From: Priapulus caudatus
Taxonomy: Eukaryota; Priapulida; Priapulimorpha; Priapulimorphida; Priapulidae
DNA: 33,414 bases
Assembly: GCF_000485595.1 (NCBI RefSeq)
Contig: NW_014577511.1
Location: 115,235 to 148,648, forward strand
Direction: 5' to 3'
Both the position numbers and the translations under genes were made by a program. The notes under the pieces were generated by a model. It worked only from the letters and a program-made list of their open reading frames with translations. It was not told where the DNA came from and did not search any database. Positions 10,786-20,300 of the stretch are shown here, one piece after another. Position 1 is the stretch's first letter. Each line of letters begins with the position of its first letter.

Positions 10786-13700
10786 CATGTGCATTATGTG
10801 TGTACCTACGTGCATGCATGTACATAGACAGAGATATTATAATTAGCATCTGTATCTTACGTACATCTAAAATTAAAACAAGCAACCTAATTGTATCATT
10901 GTTTCAAATGACTGTAAATGCTGAATTATTTAATCAACTCTACTGCTTTTTTACTAAATGTTTCATGTTTCTTCCTTCAACAGCTTTGAATTGACTCAAT
11001 TAATTTTTTTGCCTTCCCTACCTCATTTCCATCAGAATTATTTGTTTACTAATAACTAGCCATTTGTTTCAAACTGGTTTTTTTTCTAAATTCATTGAAT
11101 TTTTGTGAACAACGTAGTTTTTGAGTGTTATCACGGTTACCTCAGCCATCTCATCCATGGTTGTGTTTACACTGTCTGGGGTGAGCCCTCCATCGGCAAA
11201 CGTCTTCTTGATAGCAGCAACACCTACTTTGTAAGCATCATACACCTGCAATGATGCAACACCAGCCTCACTCAAGTTTCATAAACTTGCACACATAAGA
11301 CACACGTGGACACAAAACCAATATTAATAGATTACATTACAGTTTCGCAGGTTTAAAAACAATTAGAGATCGATATGGGTTTGTCACAATCCATCGCACA
11401 AGTAGGTAACACCATCACAGTAGAGAACAACCATGATCAGGTTGTAGAATGAAAGTGACCATACATGCGTAGGATATGCTTGCTAATTTGTGCTTGTTGA
11501 TATACGAATGCATGCATATCAAAGCAGGGTTCTCCCCAAGCCTTTAACGCATGTCAGGTCTGACGCGTCTTCGAAACTGAAGCTAATATGCAGCACCGCA
11601 TAAATCCGCCAACATTCTTTAATTGCCTAATCAGCATACCTAAATTTCCAGCTGCATTTAATTTTGACATAACCCATAATAGTCACGCTGTGTTATCACA
11701 ACTTGATGTATACTTCTCCAAACTAATCGAGTTTACCCGTGCATTAGGGAGGGGGGACCACTTACGACACGCGTAAATGACTCCGATCGGCATGACCCCC
11801 TCCCCACACGAGCCCGCCCACCATCTGTCCACGAGCGACACGCCTTCCAAACATGCTGGGGAGAACCCTGCAAAGGAACCATGAACACGCGTCGGGATGC
11901 AGACGACGGCGAGAAGTCGTGCATATGCTCACGCACCATCGCGTCGGAGTTTGCCTCGTGAAGCCTCAGCAGCAGCGAGTGGACGTTGTTGAGAGCGGCT
12001 TCGTTCTTCTCGAGCAGCCTCTCCACCGCCTTCCTCCTCCGGAGAGCACTCAACGCCTGCAGAAAGAGCGACGTGAGTAATTACCAATTATACTTATATT
12101 AATACCAGACCTGCCAACCTGTGATTCAAGAAAATAGTAAGGCTTTTATTTTCTTGCAGCAGGCGGCCATTTTGTTTGTATGTTATGCGCGCAATGAATG
12201 ATGGGACTAACTCTAGATCACGCGAGAACAACGTGAACGCGTGATCCAATATGGCTGCACCCACAATCGCCAGATATTTCTCGGCTCACAATGTAAAAAA
12301 CATTAATTTCCACAAGTCGTAAAAAATCGTAAGTTTTTCAGTTTGATCGTACATTCGTAGAAACATCATGGAATTCGTAAGGAATACGAAAAAATCGTAA
12401 GGGTTGGCAGGTCTGTAATACTACTAAAATTAATAAATAAATAATGACGATGATGATAATAATAATCATAATCATAATCATAATAACCACAACTATATTA
12501 ATATGTGACATAATCACTAGCTGATATTACCTGAAAAAAGGTGACACCTGCGATAACAAACTTGTGGGTTACGAGAGGCTCTAAAATGTTCAGTTTGCGT
12601 CATTTCAGATTTCATATGAAATATGCATTCAGGCATGCCATAAAAAGACTTGAGGTTGAAAGGCACATTACGTAGATCAATTTTTAGCAACTAACTTTGA
12701 GCAACTAGATCGAAAAATATTTCAAATTTAATGCAATTTGGGCACATATTCAAACTCACAATACACAGCACTGAATGATTAGATTTACTTGCAGCAGGAA
12801 TCAAGCCGATTTTGTTTACGAGATATATGTTACAAAACCAACCGAGTTTTTTAGTCCCTTTTGAATGCAGAGCCGTGCATCTGCCATGCACTTCTCGCTA
12901 TCCTCACTAAGCTTCTTTACACGGGATTCAAGATCTTCCATCGTTTTCTGCAACCTGTATAAAGGAAACCAACATGGAAGCCAACATCTTCACATGGCAC
13001 AAATTACGGCACACGAAAATTCGTTAACTCGTACATATATTACACACGATTTATTAGGTAATGGCTAGAGACAGTTCGAAACTTTTGTTTTATCACAACA
13101 ACTTACCGAAATATCCCAACATCAGTCTCAGTGATATCTAAGGTTTCCGTTTGCTCGGGTTTTGCAAACTTGGCAATCTGTGACAATACAACATAGGTCA
13201 GTGAATTTGCACACATATTAGTATTTCTATGCGCTGCTGCCTGTTAACATGTATAGCAAAATATAATGAACTATATATATCACCAAGATTGCACCCATTT
13301 AGCTGTTTATTCAGGCTTCAATAGTGTCTTCACCGACTAAAAACTACATGTGATCATGACGCATGGCTCAATTGCAAATCACGACCAGCAATTATGGTAT
13401 AGTTATGGTTATGGTTGCAATATACTACCTTCTCTTTTTCTGACAACTGCAGCTCAACGATTTGCTTATTTCTCTTTAACTGTGTGAGTATCAAGTCAAA
13501 CACTTCTTCAGTGGGACACAAGTCTTTGACCTGGTCACTGAGCACGGAAATAGGCACTAAATGGTCAGTGGTGTCATTCGTAACTGACAGTTGATGCCTA
13601 TTAAATACCTCCTCTGCCGTGGACTGCAACGATATCAACACACCATTATTAACCAAACAGACTCTTTGCTATATATAGCATATAGCAATATATTAATGTA

Positions 13701-16700
13701 TAGATAGAAATAGAATAGATCTATCTTGGTTAATTGTTACTCAACCGTGTTGATTCAAAACGTACTGCTGACGACAAAGCTGACTCAACTTTGAGAGAAA
13801 GTCTCCTGATAGGAGGCGAAACGTCAGCAGTACATTTTGAATGAACACTGTTAAGTAACAATTAACCAAGATAGATCTACCAACCGAATAAACTTATTTA
13901 ATGAGTATAGATAGAATATTTATAGAATATAGAAATGATTAAAGCTGTGCCATGTAAATTTCTCTAAAAAATTTTGGCAATGCCCTACAGATATGTTTCT
14001 ACAGATCGATACCTTTTAAGCACTTGAAGGCTCTAGTTTTGTGAAAAAATTGAAGTCACAAAAATTACATCTTTGTTATTAAATGGAGTACATGCTCATT
14101 GTAATTTTGTGTGTGATTTCACACAACTTCAATTATAATCTAGTTAGATGCTCCCCTTCATATTCAAAACCTACCTTGACTAAACCTACTGCCACAAATC
14201 TATCCATCTGCAAGCTCTTGGAGTTCTCACCGACAGGCCATACCAGGTCACGTGCGAAGACTGCTGGTTTCTTAACGAGGGCCTGAAAACTCCATGACAG
14301 CCAGCCTTGTGAATCACGCTGCTCCCTTTTGAAATCATCAAGTCTTTGAACAGCACCAGACCTTAAATTGAAAGTTTATCATATATGTTCAATGATACTG
14401 TGCATTTCATTGGTATTATAAATGTGGAAATGTAAACAGCCCCCATACAACAGTCGGTCAATGTTTATATTGAAGGAATCCACATTTTTAATTGAGATCT
14501 GTCAATAAATACTAGGCTTACCTGGAATTTACCTAGATAACGTAGCATTCTAAATTTTTTTTATTATATCATAGGCTAAAATATGTCTGATCAGATCTAT
14601 GTCTCCTTTCACTCATGGAAAACGTAGGGTGCTGATTCCCGTTTAGCCTTTATAAATGGAGCACCATCCTACAAGTCAGGCATTAATACTACTAGAGTGA
14701 CATGCTAATTTACAGTTCTAATATATTACATCCCAGCTGTAATGATAGGGTTAGATTTGGGATATATTGACTCTACCCAACTTTGAAGATTGGTCGACTA
14801 TTGACGTAGATTAGTATAGTTTCATGGAAGTTCATCAAGATGAATAATGGAGAAGTGGTGTCCTAGTAAATATTTATAGCCTGGAATGTTGTTCCACCTA
14901 ATAGTAGTACTAGTAGTAGTACTCCTACTACTAGTAACTTTACAAGTACAGTCCGACCTCTTTTATCTGGCCACGTCGGGACCGGCACCCATCTGGATAT
15001 GGGATTTGGCCGGATATGAGAGTTATGCTCAAACACAGCATTTCTATGCAGTTCAGTAGGGTTTATGCATGTGATAATGTATTTACTCGTTGCTATGATT
15101 ATTTGTAACAAACTGTCGTGTTTTATGGTTTATATGAAATGGAAATAAAATGAAATAAAACAGAAATTTTACCACTTCGGTTTATGTTTGTTTCTTTTGT
15201 GCTGAGATCTAGGGCTGTAACGATCGACGCACTCGCGTATTCGGCGGCAGCGGCGCCTTTGATTGAAGTACGGGGCTCGATCAATCGCGAGTGCGTAGCG
15301 CGTTTCACTAACGTCTGCTAGTAAAAGTTGTTCGTTAACGAACGAAAGTTGTCCGAAGCAGGGGCGGATCCAGGATTTTAGGAAGGAGGGGGTGCAACCT
15401 TTGTAAAAAGGCAGTGGATTTGGGGGCAAAGCCCCATTACTGTTTAAATTCATTAAGTTCACATATATATGGGTTTTCGGTCCATAAGTTATTAATGTGA
15501 GCTTTTGGCATAGCTGATTGAAATGCGTGCATTTGGCAATATAATGTAACTTATGCAGTGCATCTATACAGGCAACCGTACAGTGCAGCATGGCGCCGCC
15601 ACTGTATTGCTAACATCATTTTAAGAAAGGCAGCGGTTAGTTTTGTACCTAGATTTTCCGTTTTGGATTTGAGCATGTTATGGCCCGACTCCTGGGCCCG
15701 ACCAATAATATATATTCTAAGAAAAATGAGGGCTTGATCGGGTTCGACTGAGTGAAATACTTGTCAGATACAGGCCGAGCGGCAAAACCTACCGTTTTTT
15801 TAATAAGGCAACTTTTGCAAAAAGGGGGGGTGCGCATCTCCTGCACCCCCCCGCCACCCTGGATCCAGCCCAGCAGAGGCATAGCGGACACGAGCGGAGA
15901 ACACACACACACCCACACACACACGCAAACACGTGCGGTTGCAGTACATCGCGCGAGTTTTGAGCAAGATTTTTAGGTGGAAATGAATGAAAAACAGAGA
16001 TAATACACTGCGAGATCGCGGCCGGCTAATAGAGATTTCCGGATAACGGATGGCCGGATAAAGTAGGTCGGACTGTACATGATTTCCTGGATGTTAATTT
16101 AAGGAAGTGTCTAAACAACCGGATCCGGTTTTGGTATCGTGAAAACTAAACAACCGGCTCTCTTCTCTGATTGGCTAATTTTGTCACTATTTCATTTATT
16201 ATTATTTTTGGCTAATTTCATCTTATGTTAGAATTAGGGATAGGGTTAGGGTTAGGATTAATGTTAGGGTTAGGGTTAGGGTTAGGATTATTGTTAGGGT
16301 TAGGGGTTGGGTTAGGGTTAGTGTTAGAATTAGGGTTAGGGTCTATATCTCTAACTTTCAAGTTGGTTGCAGTGGCTCAATGGTAGAGCTTTCGCTTCGT
16401 GCTAGTAAAGTACCGTGTTCGAACCCCATACGTTGTTTTTATTTTCCTCTGCTTAATTTTTGTATTTCTTTTAATTTTAATTGTTTCTGCATTTATTTGT
16501 TCCGTATTCATTTATTTGTTCTGTAAGTTGTAACTTTTGTTTACGTTCGGAATTAAATATATTTCTTTATGTTTTGCATTAAAAATTGCCCTATTATATA
16601 TTTGTCCTGTTACGTTCAGAAACTGACCAATCAGAATAGAGAGCCGGTTGTTTAGTTTTCAGGCCTCCGAAACCGGGTCCGGTCGTTTAGCCACTACCTT

Positions 16701-16998
16701 AATTTAACAGCAGAAAAGGGATTGGAAGTTTATTGTACCTTAGCATTTCTTGTATAACAGCCGTCAGACATTGTGGAGCTGCATTTTTTCTTTTGAATGT
16801 CTCGCATAATGCAGTGTAGTCCCAAATAAACATATGTGTACGAGAACACGTCAGCAAGATTAGCTCTGTCCAAAATTTAACTTTGGCTGGGTAGTCTGCC
16901 GGATTGGTTGAAGAGGACCTAACCACTGAGAATAGAGCGCCCATTCGCTCGTCGTCTGACCAACATGCTGGGAAATAATCTGGAGTATTTTGCGTCAT
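9095..16998 (-). CDS. CHMP7: CHMP7, ESCRT-III/ESCRT-II-like protein, eight exons (3' end missing)
   Basis: Exons, in transcript order, are 16998-16739, 14361-14175, 13623-13429, 13177-13107, 12954-12843, 12056-11937, 11245-11141 and 9281-9095. Every border is AG/GT and the reading frame is continuous, giving about 412 residues against about 450 in human CHMP7. Exons 1-3 encode the N-terminal tandem winged-helix, ESCRT-II-like half that binds membrane. Exons 4-8 encode the Snf7-type helical ESCRT-III core. CHMP7 acts in endosomal sorting and, with LEM2, recruits ESCRT-III to seal the reforming nuclear envelope. The last ~40 residues, which include a MIT-interacting motif in human, are not found. 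The gene is head to head with LST2. The family assignment rests on aligned order and motifs across all exons and is strong. Confidence 0.93.
9338..9432. repeat. ATC/GTC trinucleotide microsatellite, right arm
   Basis: This is a mixed (CATCGT)n/(CGTC)n tract, 57 bp upstream of the exon 8 acceptor in the CHMP7 intron. It reads as runs of V/I in one frame and is not coding. Confidence 0.9.
10711..10785. repeat. (TA)n microsatellite, right arm
   Basis: This is an alternating AT tract in the intron between CHMP7 exons 7 and 8, the counterpart of 3591-3660. Confidence 0.85.
11141..11245 (-). CDS. CHMP7: CHMP7 exon 7
   Basis: This exon is 105 bp, 35 codons, between CATTGCAG and GTAACC. It encodes VYDAYKVGVAAIKKTFAD and then TTMDEMAE, equivalent to the VFNAYQAGVGALK segment of human CHMP7. 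Confidence 0.92.
11937..12056 (-). CDS. CHMP7: CHMP7 exon 6, Snf7 helix 2
   Basis: This exon is 120 bp, 40 codons, between CTTTCTGCAG and GTGCGT. It encodes ALSALRRRKAVERLLEKNE, then an NNVHSLLLRLHEANSDAM helix matching the ESCRT-III core. Confidence 0.92.
12106..12415. mobile_element. 310-bp MITE with CAGACCTGCCAACC ends
   Basis: The terminal inverted repeat CAGACCTGCCAACC (12106) pairs with GGTTGGCAGGTCTG (ending 12415). A perfect 6-bp direct repeat TAATAC flanks it (12100-12105 and 12416-12421), the likely target-site duplication. The size, lack of coding and CAG...CTG ends fit a non-autonomous DNA transposon, possibly of the hAT group. It is inserted in the intron between CHMP7 exons 5 and 6, 44 bp upstream (transcript sense) of the exon 6 acceptor. 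Confidence 0.82.
12843..12954 (-). CDS. CHMP7: CHMP7 exon 5, first Snf7 helix
   Basis: This 112-bp exon encodes MEDLESRVKKLSEDSEKCM and then ADARLCIQKGLKNS, a charged amphipathic helix typical of ESCRT-III helix 1. The donor is placed at GTTGGT (12842), the first GT that restores frame with exon 6. The last few residues are the least certain part. Confidence 0.85.
13107..13177 (-). CDS. CHMP7: CHMP7 exon 4
   Basis: This is a 71-bp exon with the donor GTAAGT. It encodes IAKFAKPEQTE followed by ETDVGIF, then splits an Arg codon. It matches the linker entering the Snf7 domain (KFA ... DVGVY in human). Confidence 0.9.
13429..13623 (-). CDS. CHMP7: CHMP7 exon 3
   Basis: This exon is 195 bp, exactly 65 codons, between CGTTGCAG and GTAGTA. 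It begins STAEEVFNRHQ and includes CPTEEVFDLIL and KRNKQIVELQL, the second winged-helix region. An upstream in-frame ATG is intronic and is not a start. Confidence 0.92.
13717..13878. mobile_element. Fold-back MITE in CHMP7 intron 2
   Basis: Ends AGATCTATCTTGG and CCAAGATAGATCT are perfect inverse copies. The arms extend inward about 55 bp with few mismatches (GTTAATTGTTAC ... GTACTGCTGACG). The element can fold into one long hairpin and has no coding capacity. Confidence 0.82.
14175..14361 (-). CDS. CHMP7: CHMP7 exon 2
   Basis: This 187-bp exon has an acceptor ending TTTAAG and the donor GTAGGT. Its first base completes the Arg codon begun in exon 1. It contains AVQRLDDFKRE, a tryptophan-rich GWLSWSF and RFVAVGLVK, corresponding to the stretch between the two winged helices in human CHMP7. 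It lies just outside the duplicated arm: the homology ends at its donor because the window ends there on the other side. Confidence 0.88.
14362..14948. other. CHMP7 intron 1, proximal part, no feature seen
   Basis: This is unique-looking AT-rich intron sequence. A short ACTAGTAGTAGT palindromic patch lies near 14905-14935. I see no exon or repeat I can name. Confidence 0.6.
14949..16075. mobile_element. pogo/Tigger-like non-autonomous DNA transposon
   Basis: The left end is CAGTCCGACCTCTTTTATC and the right end is its inverse, GGATAAAGTAGGTCGGACTG. Both ends are flanked by TA (14947-14948 and 16076-16077), the target used by the Tc1/mariner/pogo superfamily. The form CAGTCCGACCTnnnTTATCCGG is the usual look of Tigger/pogo termini. 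The 1.13-kb interior has no transposase frame; it contains other repeats, including a GC-rich hairpin (ACGCACTCGCG and CGCGAGTGCGT at about 15227-15296) and a nested element. Confidence 0.82.
15359..15884. mobile_element. Nested MITE with CAGGGGCGGATCCAGG end
   Basis: The left end CAGGGGCGGATCCAGG and the right CCTGGATCCAGCCC are near-inverse. Just inside them lie GGGGGGTGCAACC-like and TGCACCCCCCC-like blocks, also in inverse order. It sits within the pogo-like element, so it inserted later. The right boundary is uncertain and no flanking duplication was confirmed. Confidence 0.5.
16232..16341 (+). repeat. Interstitial telomere-like (TTAGGG)n tract
   Basis: About 110 bp of degenerate TTAGGG units with TTAGGA and TTAGTG variants. 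TTAGGG is the usual animal telomere repeat. It lies wholly inside the TTAA-flanked MITE, so it was probably carried in with it and does not mark a chromosome end. Confidence 0.9.
16366..16438 (+). other. tRNA-like sequence (Pol III box A and box B)
   Basis: TGGCTCAATGGTAGAG (16373-16388) fits box A and GTTCGAACCCC (16417-16427) fits box B at tRNA-like spacing. The anticodon arm between them does not form a clean 5-bp stem and the acceptor ends do not pair well. I therefore read it as a tRNA-derived relic or SINE-type promoter inside the MITE, not a functional tRNA gene. Confidence 0.55.
16739..16998 (-). CDS. CHMP7: CHMP7 exon 1 (start codon)
   Basis: The exon has 86 codons plus two bases, starting at ATG 16998-16996 (MTQNTPDYFPACWSDDER). 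The upstream in-frame codons lack another ATG, which fixes this start. It contains SDDERMGALFS, AKVKFWTELI and LTAVIQEMLR, which match the order of the first winged-helix region of CHMP7. The donor is GTACAA at 16738. A MITE ends at 16698, only 40 bp into the intron. Confidence 0.9.
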
Positions 16999-17294
16999 TA
17001 TGATGAAAGACAAAAAACTTAAAATGCCATTTGAAGTTCATACAAGGATTCAATTAACACCACTTCGTCGAGAACTTATCAATCACAACATTATTGCCTA
17101 ACAACATCAGCTTCCTGCGCATGCCATTGAAATGTAAACTTCGCGCATTCTCGCGGTTTCTCGCGTTGATAAGCGAGAATTGAAAGATGGAAGGCGAAGT
17201 TGGTGACACGGTTAAATGACCTCAATATTTCCGTGTTTTCTTCCGTTATGTTGGTACAACCATGATGGTTTTTTGTTCACATTAATGCAGTAAA
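16999..17294. promoter_or_regulatory. Putative bidirectional promoter between CHMP7 and LST2
   Basis: Only 296 bp separate the divergent start codons. There is no clear TATA box, and CpG-containing sequence clusters at 17140-17180. An inverted pair, ATTCTCGC (17148-17155) and GCGAGAAT (17173-17180), brackets a CpG-rich core. The TCTCGCG sequence resembles half of the TCTCGCGAGA element seen in many housekeeping and bidirectional promoters. That link is inference from motif likeness. Confidence 0.65.
17187..17293 (+). promoter_or_regulatory. Four short upstream ORFs or an alternative 5' UTR splice site before LST2
   Basis: Four ATG-stop frames precede the LST2 start: 17187-17219 (MEGEVGDTVK), 17248-17265, 17262-17285 and 17285-17293. 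If the leader is unspliced, these would reduce initiation at 17295. Alternatively the T-rich stretch ending in AATGCAG at 17290 is a 3' splice site, leaving TAAA before the ATG and removing the upstream ORFs. The sequence cannot decide between these. Confidence 0.4.
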
Positions 17295-17330
17295 ATGATA
17301 TCTATACGAAAATGGTTCTACAAGCCAAAG
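17295..17330 (+). CDS. ZFYVE28: LST2 exon 1 (start codon, 12 codons)
   Basis: This exon encodes [12 protein letters not shown] and then the donor GTAAGC. The RKW-x-YKPK block is the signature N-terminus of LST2 proteins, and it joins in phase 0 to [10 protein letters not shown] of exon 2. It is a very short coding exon that an ORF-length filter would miss. Confidence 0.9.
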
Positions 17331-20300
17331 GTAAGCATCTCTGTCTGTTATACGCCTTCTCACTCGTACGATACGGATGTTGACTGGACAATCTGTCGAC
17401 AGTAGCCTGACTGAGTAGGCGTTACTCCGATTGCTCAATGAAATCCTTATTATGATTTATGTTAATCAATACTCTAGTAATAGTCAATATTATCGCATAA
17501 CAAGCTAGCACTACTATGATTAATCGCAACACATCATATACAGTGTCAGTAGTTTGAAAACGTCGTTCTCGATCTAAAATAGACAAGCCAGATCAGGGGG
17601 AGGGTGTGGAATCCGGGTTGTGTGGGTAGTAATTAAGTCACCATGCAACCCCTTCTCTGTTAAACTAGGCTGCCCGCTATACGCATTCGCGCGCCCGCCT
17701 TCCTTCGGCGCGCGAATTCGTATAGCGGGGAGCGCGAGATGCTACATACAACACCCTGCGGTCGCGTGCGCCCAGTCCCGCGGAAGTGCGCGGCTTAACC
17801 GCTTTCGGCGGTCGGGGAACAACGCATCTTTTGCGCAACGCCATCTTGTACCCGGTCTTTCTGGTTTGAAACAATCTTGGAACGTTCCTCTATAATGTAT
17901 TCGTGAGCGTGACTATTAAGTATTATTTATATACCGGTACTTCTAAATATCAAGAGGATGTTCGTCTTTCCGAAAACTAAATGTGTCACCGAAGCAAAAA
18001 GTGTAACTCGATCAGCTTCCGTGCCTGTCGAGGTTCTATGCCAGACACACATGTATTGAATCTGCATACGCACATGCAGGCTTTCAGATTTGAAAAGTAC
18101 AGGAGGACTACTAATGACTCCCCTAGGACACCATAGGGGCTCTTTTCACGCTCCATAATCACCAGCCCTTAAGAGGCATGATGAGAGCTCCACTAAAATT
18201 CACATGAAACCCTTAAGAGGCATGATGCGAGAGCTCCCAGCTAAAAAATCACACCCTTTAAAAGGGATGATGGAGAGCTCCTTTGAGGGCTCTCCATCAT
18301 GCCTCTTGGGTGTGATGATGGAATCATGACCAATCCTCAGTCTAGAGAGAAATCCAAAACGAAAATTGGGGATGTCATGTCAATCTACTGATTATCATTC
18401 ATCTTCACCTCATTCATTCAATGGCTTCGTCAGGATTACATTATTTTCATCCAACAACCCAACACTAGCACACAGATTAATAAAAGAGTTGATCGGAATT
18501 GTAAAATATAACTTTTTTATTTTATTCTGATTTCCATCCTTAGAGATTCTAAATCCATGTACCTGCATATTTCAGCACAAAATATCATCAAACAATCCAT
18601 CAACAAACTAGCCAAATTACTTGTACGTGTAACCACGTATTGTAGCCCTCCAGCCCTAAACTGTTTCACGTCGGCAGAAAACTACTCTCTGCCACGTATA
18701 GTAGAAAACGAGCGGTAACTTGTGGCTACCGTATAGGTACCACATTGTTGTGTGTTGCTAACCTTTTGACCCCCCTACACTTGAGAAACTACTATGGAGG
18801 CGCTATTTCAACATAATAGACGTACTTTTAGTGCCCGCGAATTCAACCACGTTTTATGAAGGTCGCGATGATGCCGGCGCACCATGGCCACAATTTCGGT
18901 GGCGCGGTGCGACGCGAGCGCGATCACGGCCTCTTAAAATGAAAGCCTGCACATGTAATGAAATGCGGCATGCATGAACATGTGCAGTATCAAATCAAAA
19001 TGCTTACAATTATACACTCAAATCTGATGTGTCATAACTGTAATCGTTTTGGCCAAACATTATTGTAGACTGACTAAACATGACTGGCAAGAAGATCATT
19101 CAACCCTGGTAGTACTGACTACAGTAACTCAGGGTTTCTTCTGAGGGAAAATTAGACAAAGGAGGTGACGTGGCGCAGTTTGCGGCAAAAAACGCGCATG
19201 ATGATTCAAATATGTGTGCGGACGGCTGCAGCGGGCGGCGGGGGGGAGAAGGCGGGAACTCCCCTCTCTCGCTGGGGGGGGGGGTGGTTCTGGGTGTCTC
19301 CGCAGTCGAAAGTTTTAAAAATTGCTGCAATGTCTGACTGCATTTGAGGCACCCTGAAAACGGTGATGTTAAATTTGACTATGGCGGTGCGCCACTGTGC
19401 CTCCTATGTATAAGAAACCCTATAACTAATGACTATCTGATTTGTCATAACTGTATTGTTTTGCCAAACATTACTGTAAACGTATCATCTTGTTCATATA
19501 GGTATTTAGTAACTAGTATAAAAATGCATAAATTTGAGAAAAGAAGCGATTTAGTAAACTTGTTGTGGCATAACTTAACACGTTAATAAACTTGCAGATT
19601 TAATCTATATTATTCTTAGATTAAGCTGGTATATATGTCACAATGTGAATTAAGATTATCTCTGTTGTAATACAAACTATACAGTCACATCACGGAGAAT
19701 AACCCCAGCGAGAGGGGGAGTTCCCCCTCTCCCTTTCTCTCCCACGTCCGCCTGCTGCGTTCGCATACGTGCATATGGCACACCTTTGAATCCGTCATGC
19801 ACTTTTTTTCCCAAACTGGCCATTTCTTCTTTTGTCTAATTTTCCCTCAGAAGAAACCCTGAGTTACTAGTACCATAAATACATGTATGCTATGTAGTGC
19901 TAGTATACATGATGTACATGTGTCTGGACATGGTAATAGTAGCAGTAGCCAGTAGCAGTGACAGCAGCAGTGTGGATTGTAACAAAAGCAGCAAGAATGG
20001 TAGCCAAGTTGTATCAGCTTTTAAAGAAGCAGTAACAGAAACAGCTGTACATAACACTAACAGTAGTGGTAGCTGTTGTGATTTTAGTTTGTTTTTTCCT
20101 GTGTCGTGGTACACAGATAACCAGGTATAAAGTTCAATAGATAAGTTTTTATTCAACAGTTAGAACATCATGGCGGCAACCCTGGCGCTGCCGGCAATTC
20201 ATACAGTAGAAGTGAACCAATAAGAAATCAGTATTGCGTATGACGCAATCACACGCGGAAGTTAAACTTAAGAAATGAATATACCGAGATATAACTGCAA

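Larger units (their letters stand above)
8011..14172 (-). repeat. Right arm of the inverted duplication, carrying intact CHMP7 exons 3-8
   Basis: This is the reverse-complement partner of 1-6505. All six CHMP7 exons in this arm are open and joined by good splice sites, unlike the other arm. Non-exon parts are introns plus the repeats listed separately. From 8021 to 9090, downstream of exon 8, I searched the minus strand for the expected C-terminal CHMP7 exon and found no coding-looking stretch. A CT-rich patch at about 8879-8893, a (TA)n tract at 8021-8040 and scattered AT-rich sequence are all that stand out. Confidence 0.93.
16103..16698. mobile_element. 596-bp TTAA-flanked MITE next to CHMP7 exon 1
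   Basis: Terminal inverted repeats of roughly 80 bp: left GTGTCTAAACAACCGGATCC and ACTAAACAACCGGCTCTC, right their inverse with few changes. TTAA lies immediately outside both ends (16099-16102 and 16699-16702), the target site of piggyBac- and Kolobok-type elements. Inside are a TTAGGG tract and a tRNA-like box A/box B sequence, an unusual cargo. It has no transposase. Its end is 40 bp from the CHMP7 exon 1 donor. Confidence 0.82.

Noticed and set aside
13354-13656. CHMP7 exon 3 frame starting at an upstream Met
   Set aside because: The Met and the tail residues are intronic; AG/GT borders and agreement with the protein family limit the exon to 13429-13623.
16232-16341. Chromosome end or telomere
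   Set aside because: The tract is short, degenerate, internal and bounded by transposon ends.
16366-16438. Functional tRNA gene
   Set aside because: Box A and box B fit, but the anticodon stem and acceptor stem do not pair properly and the sequence is inside a MITE.
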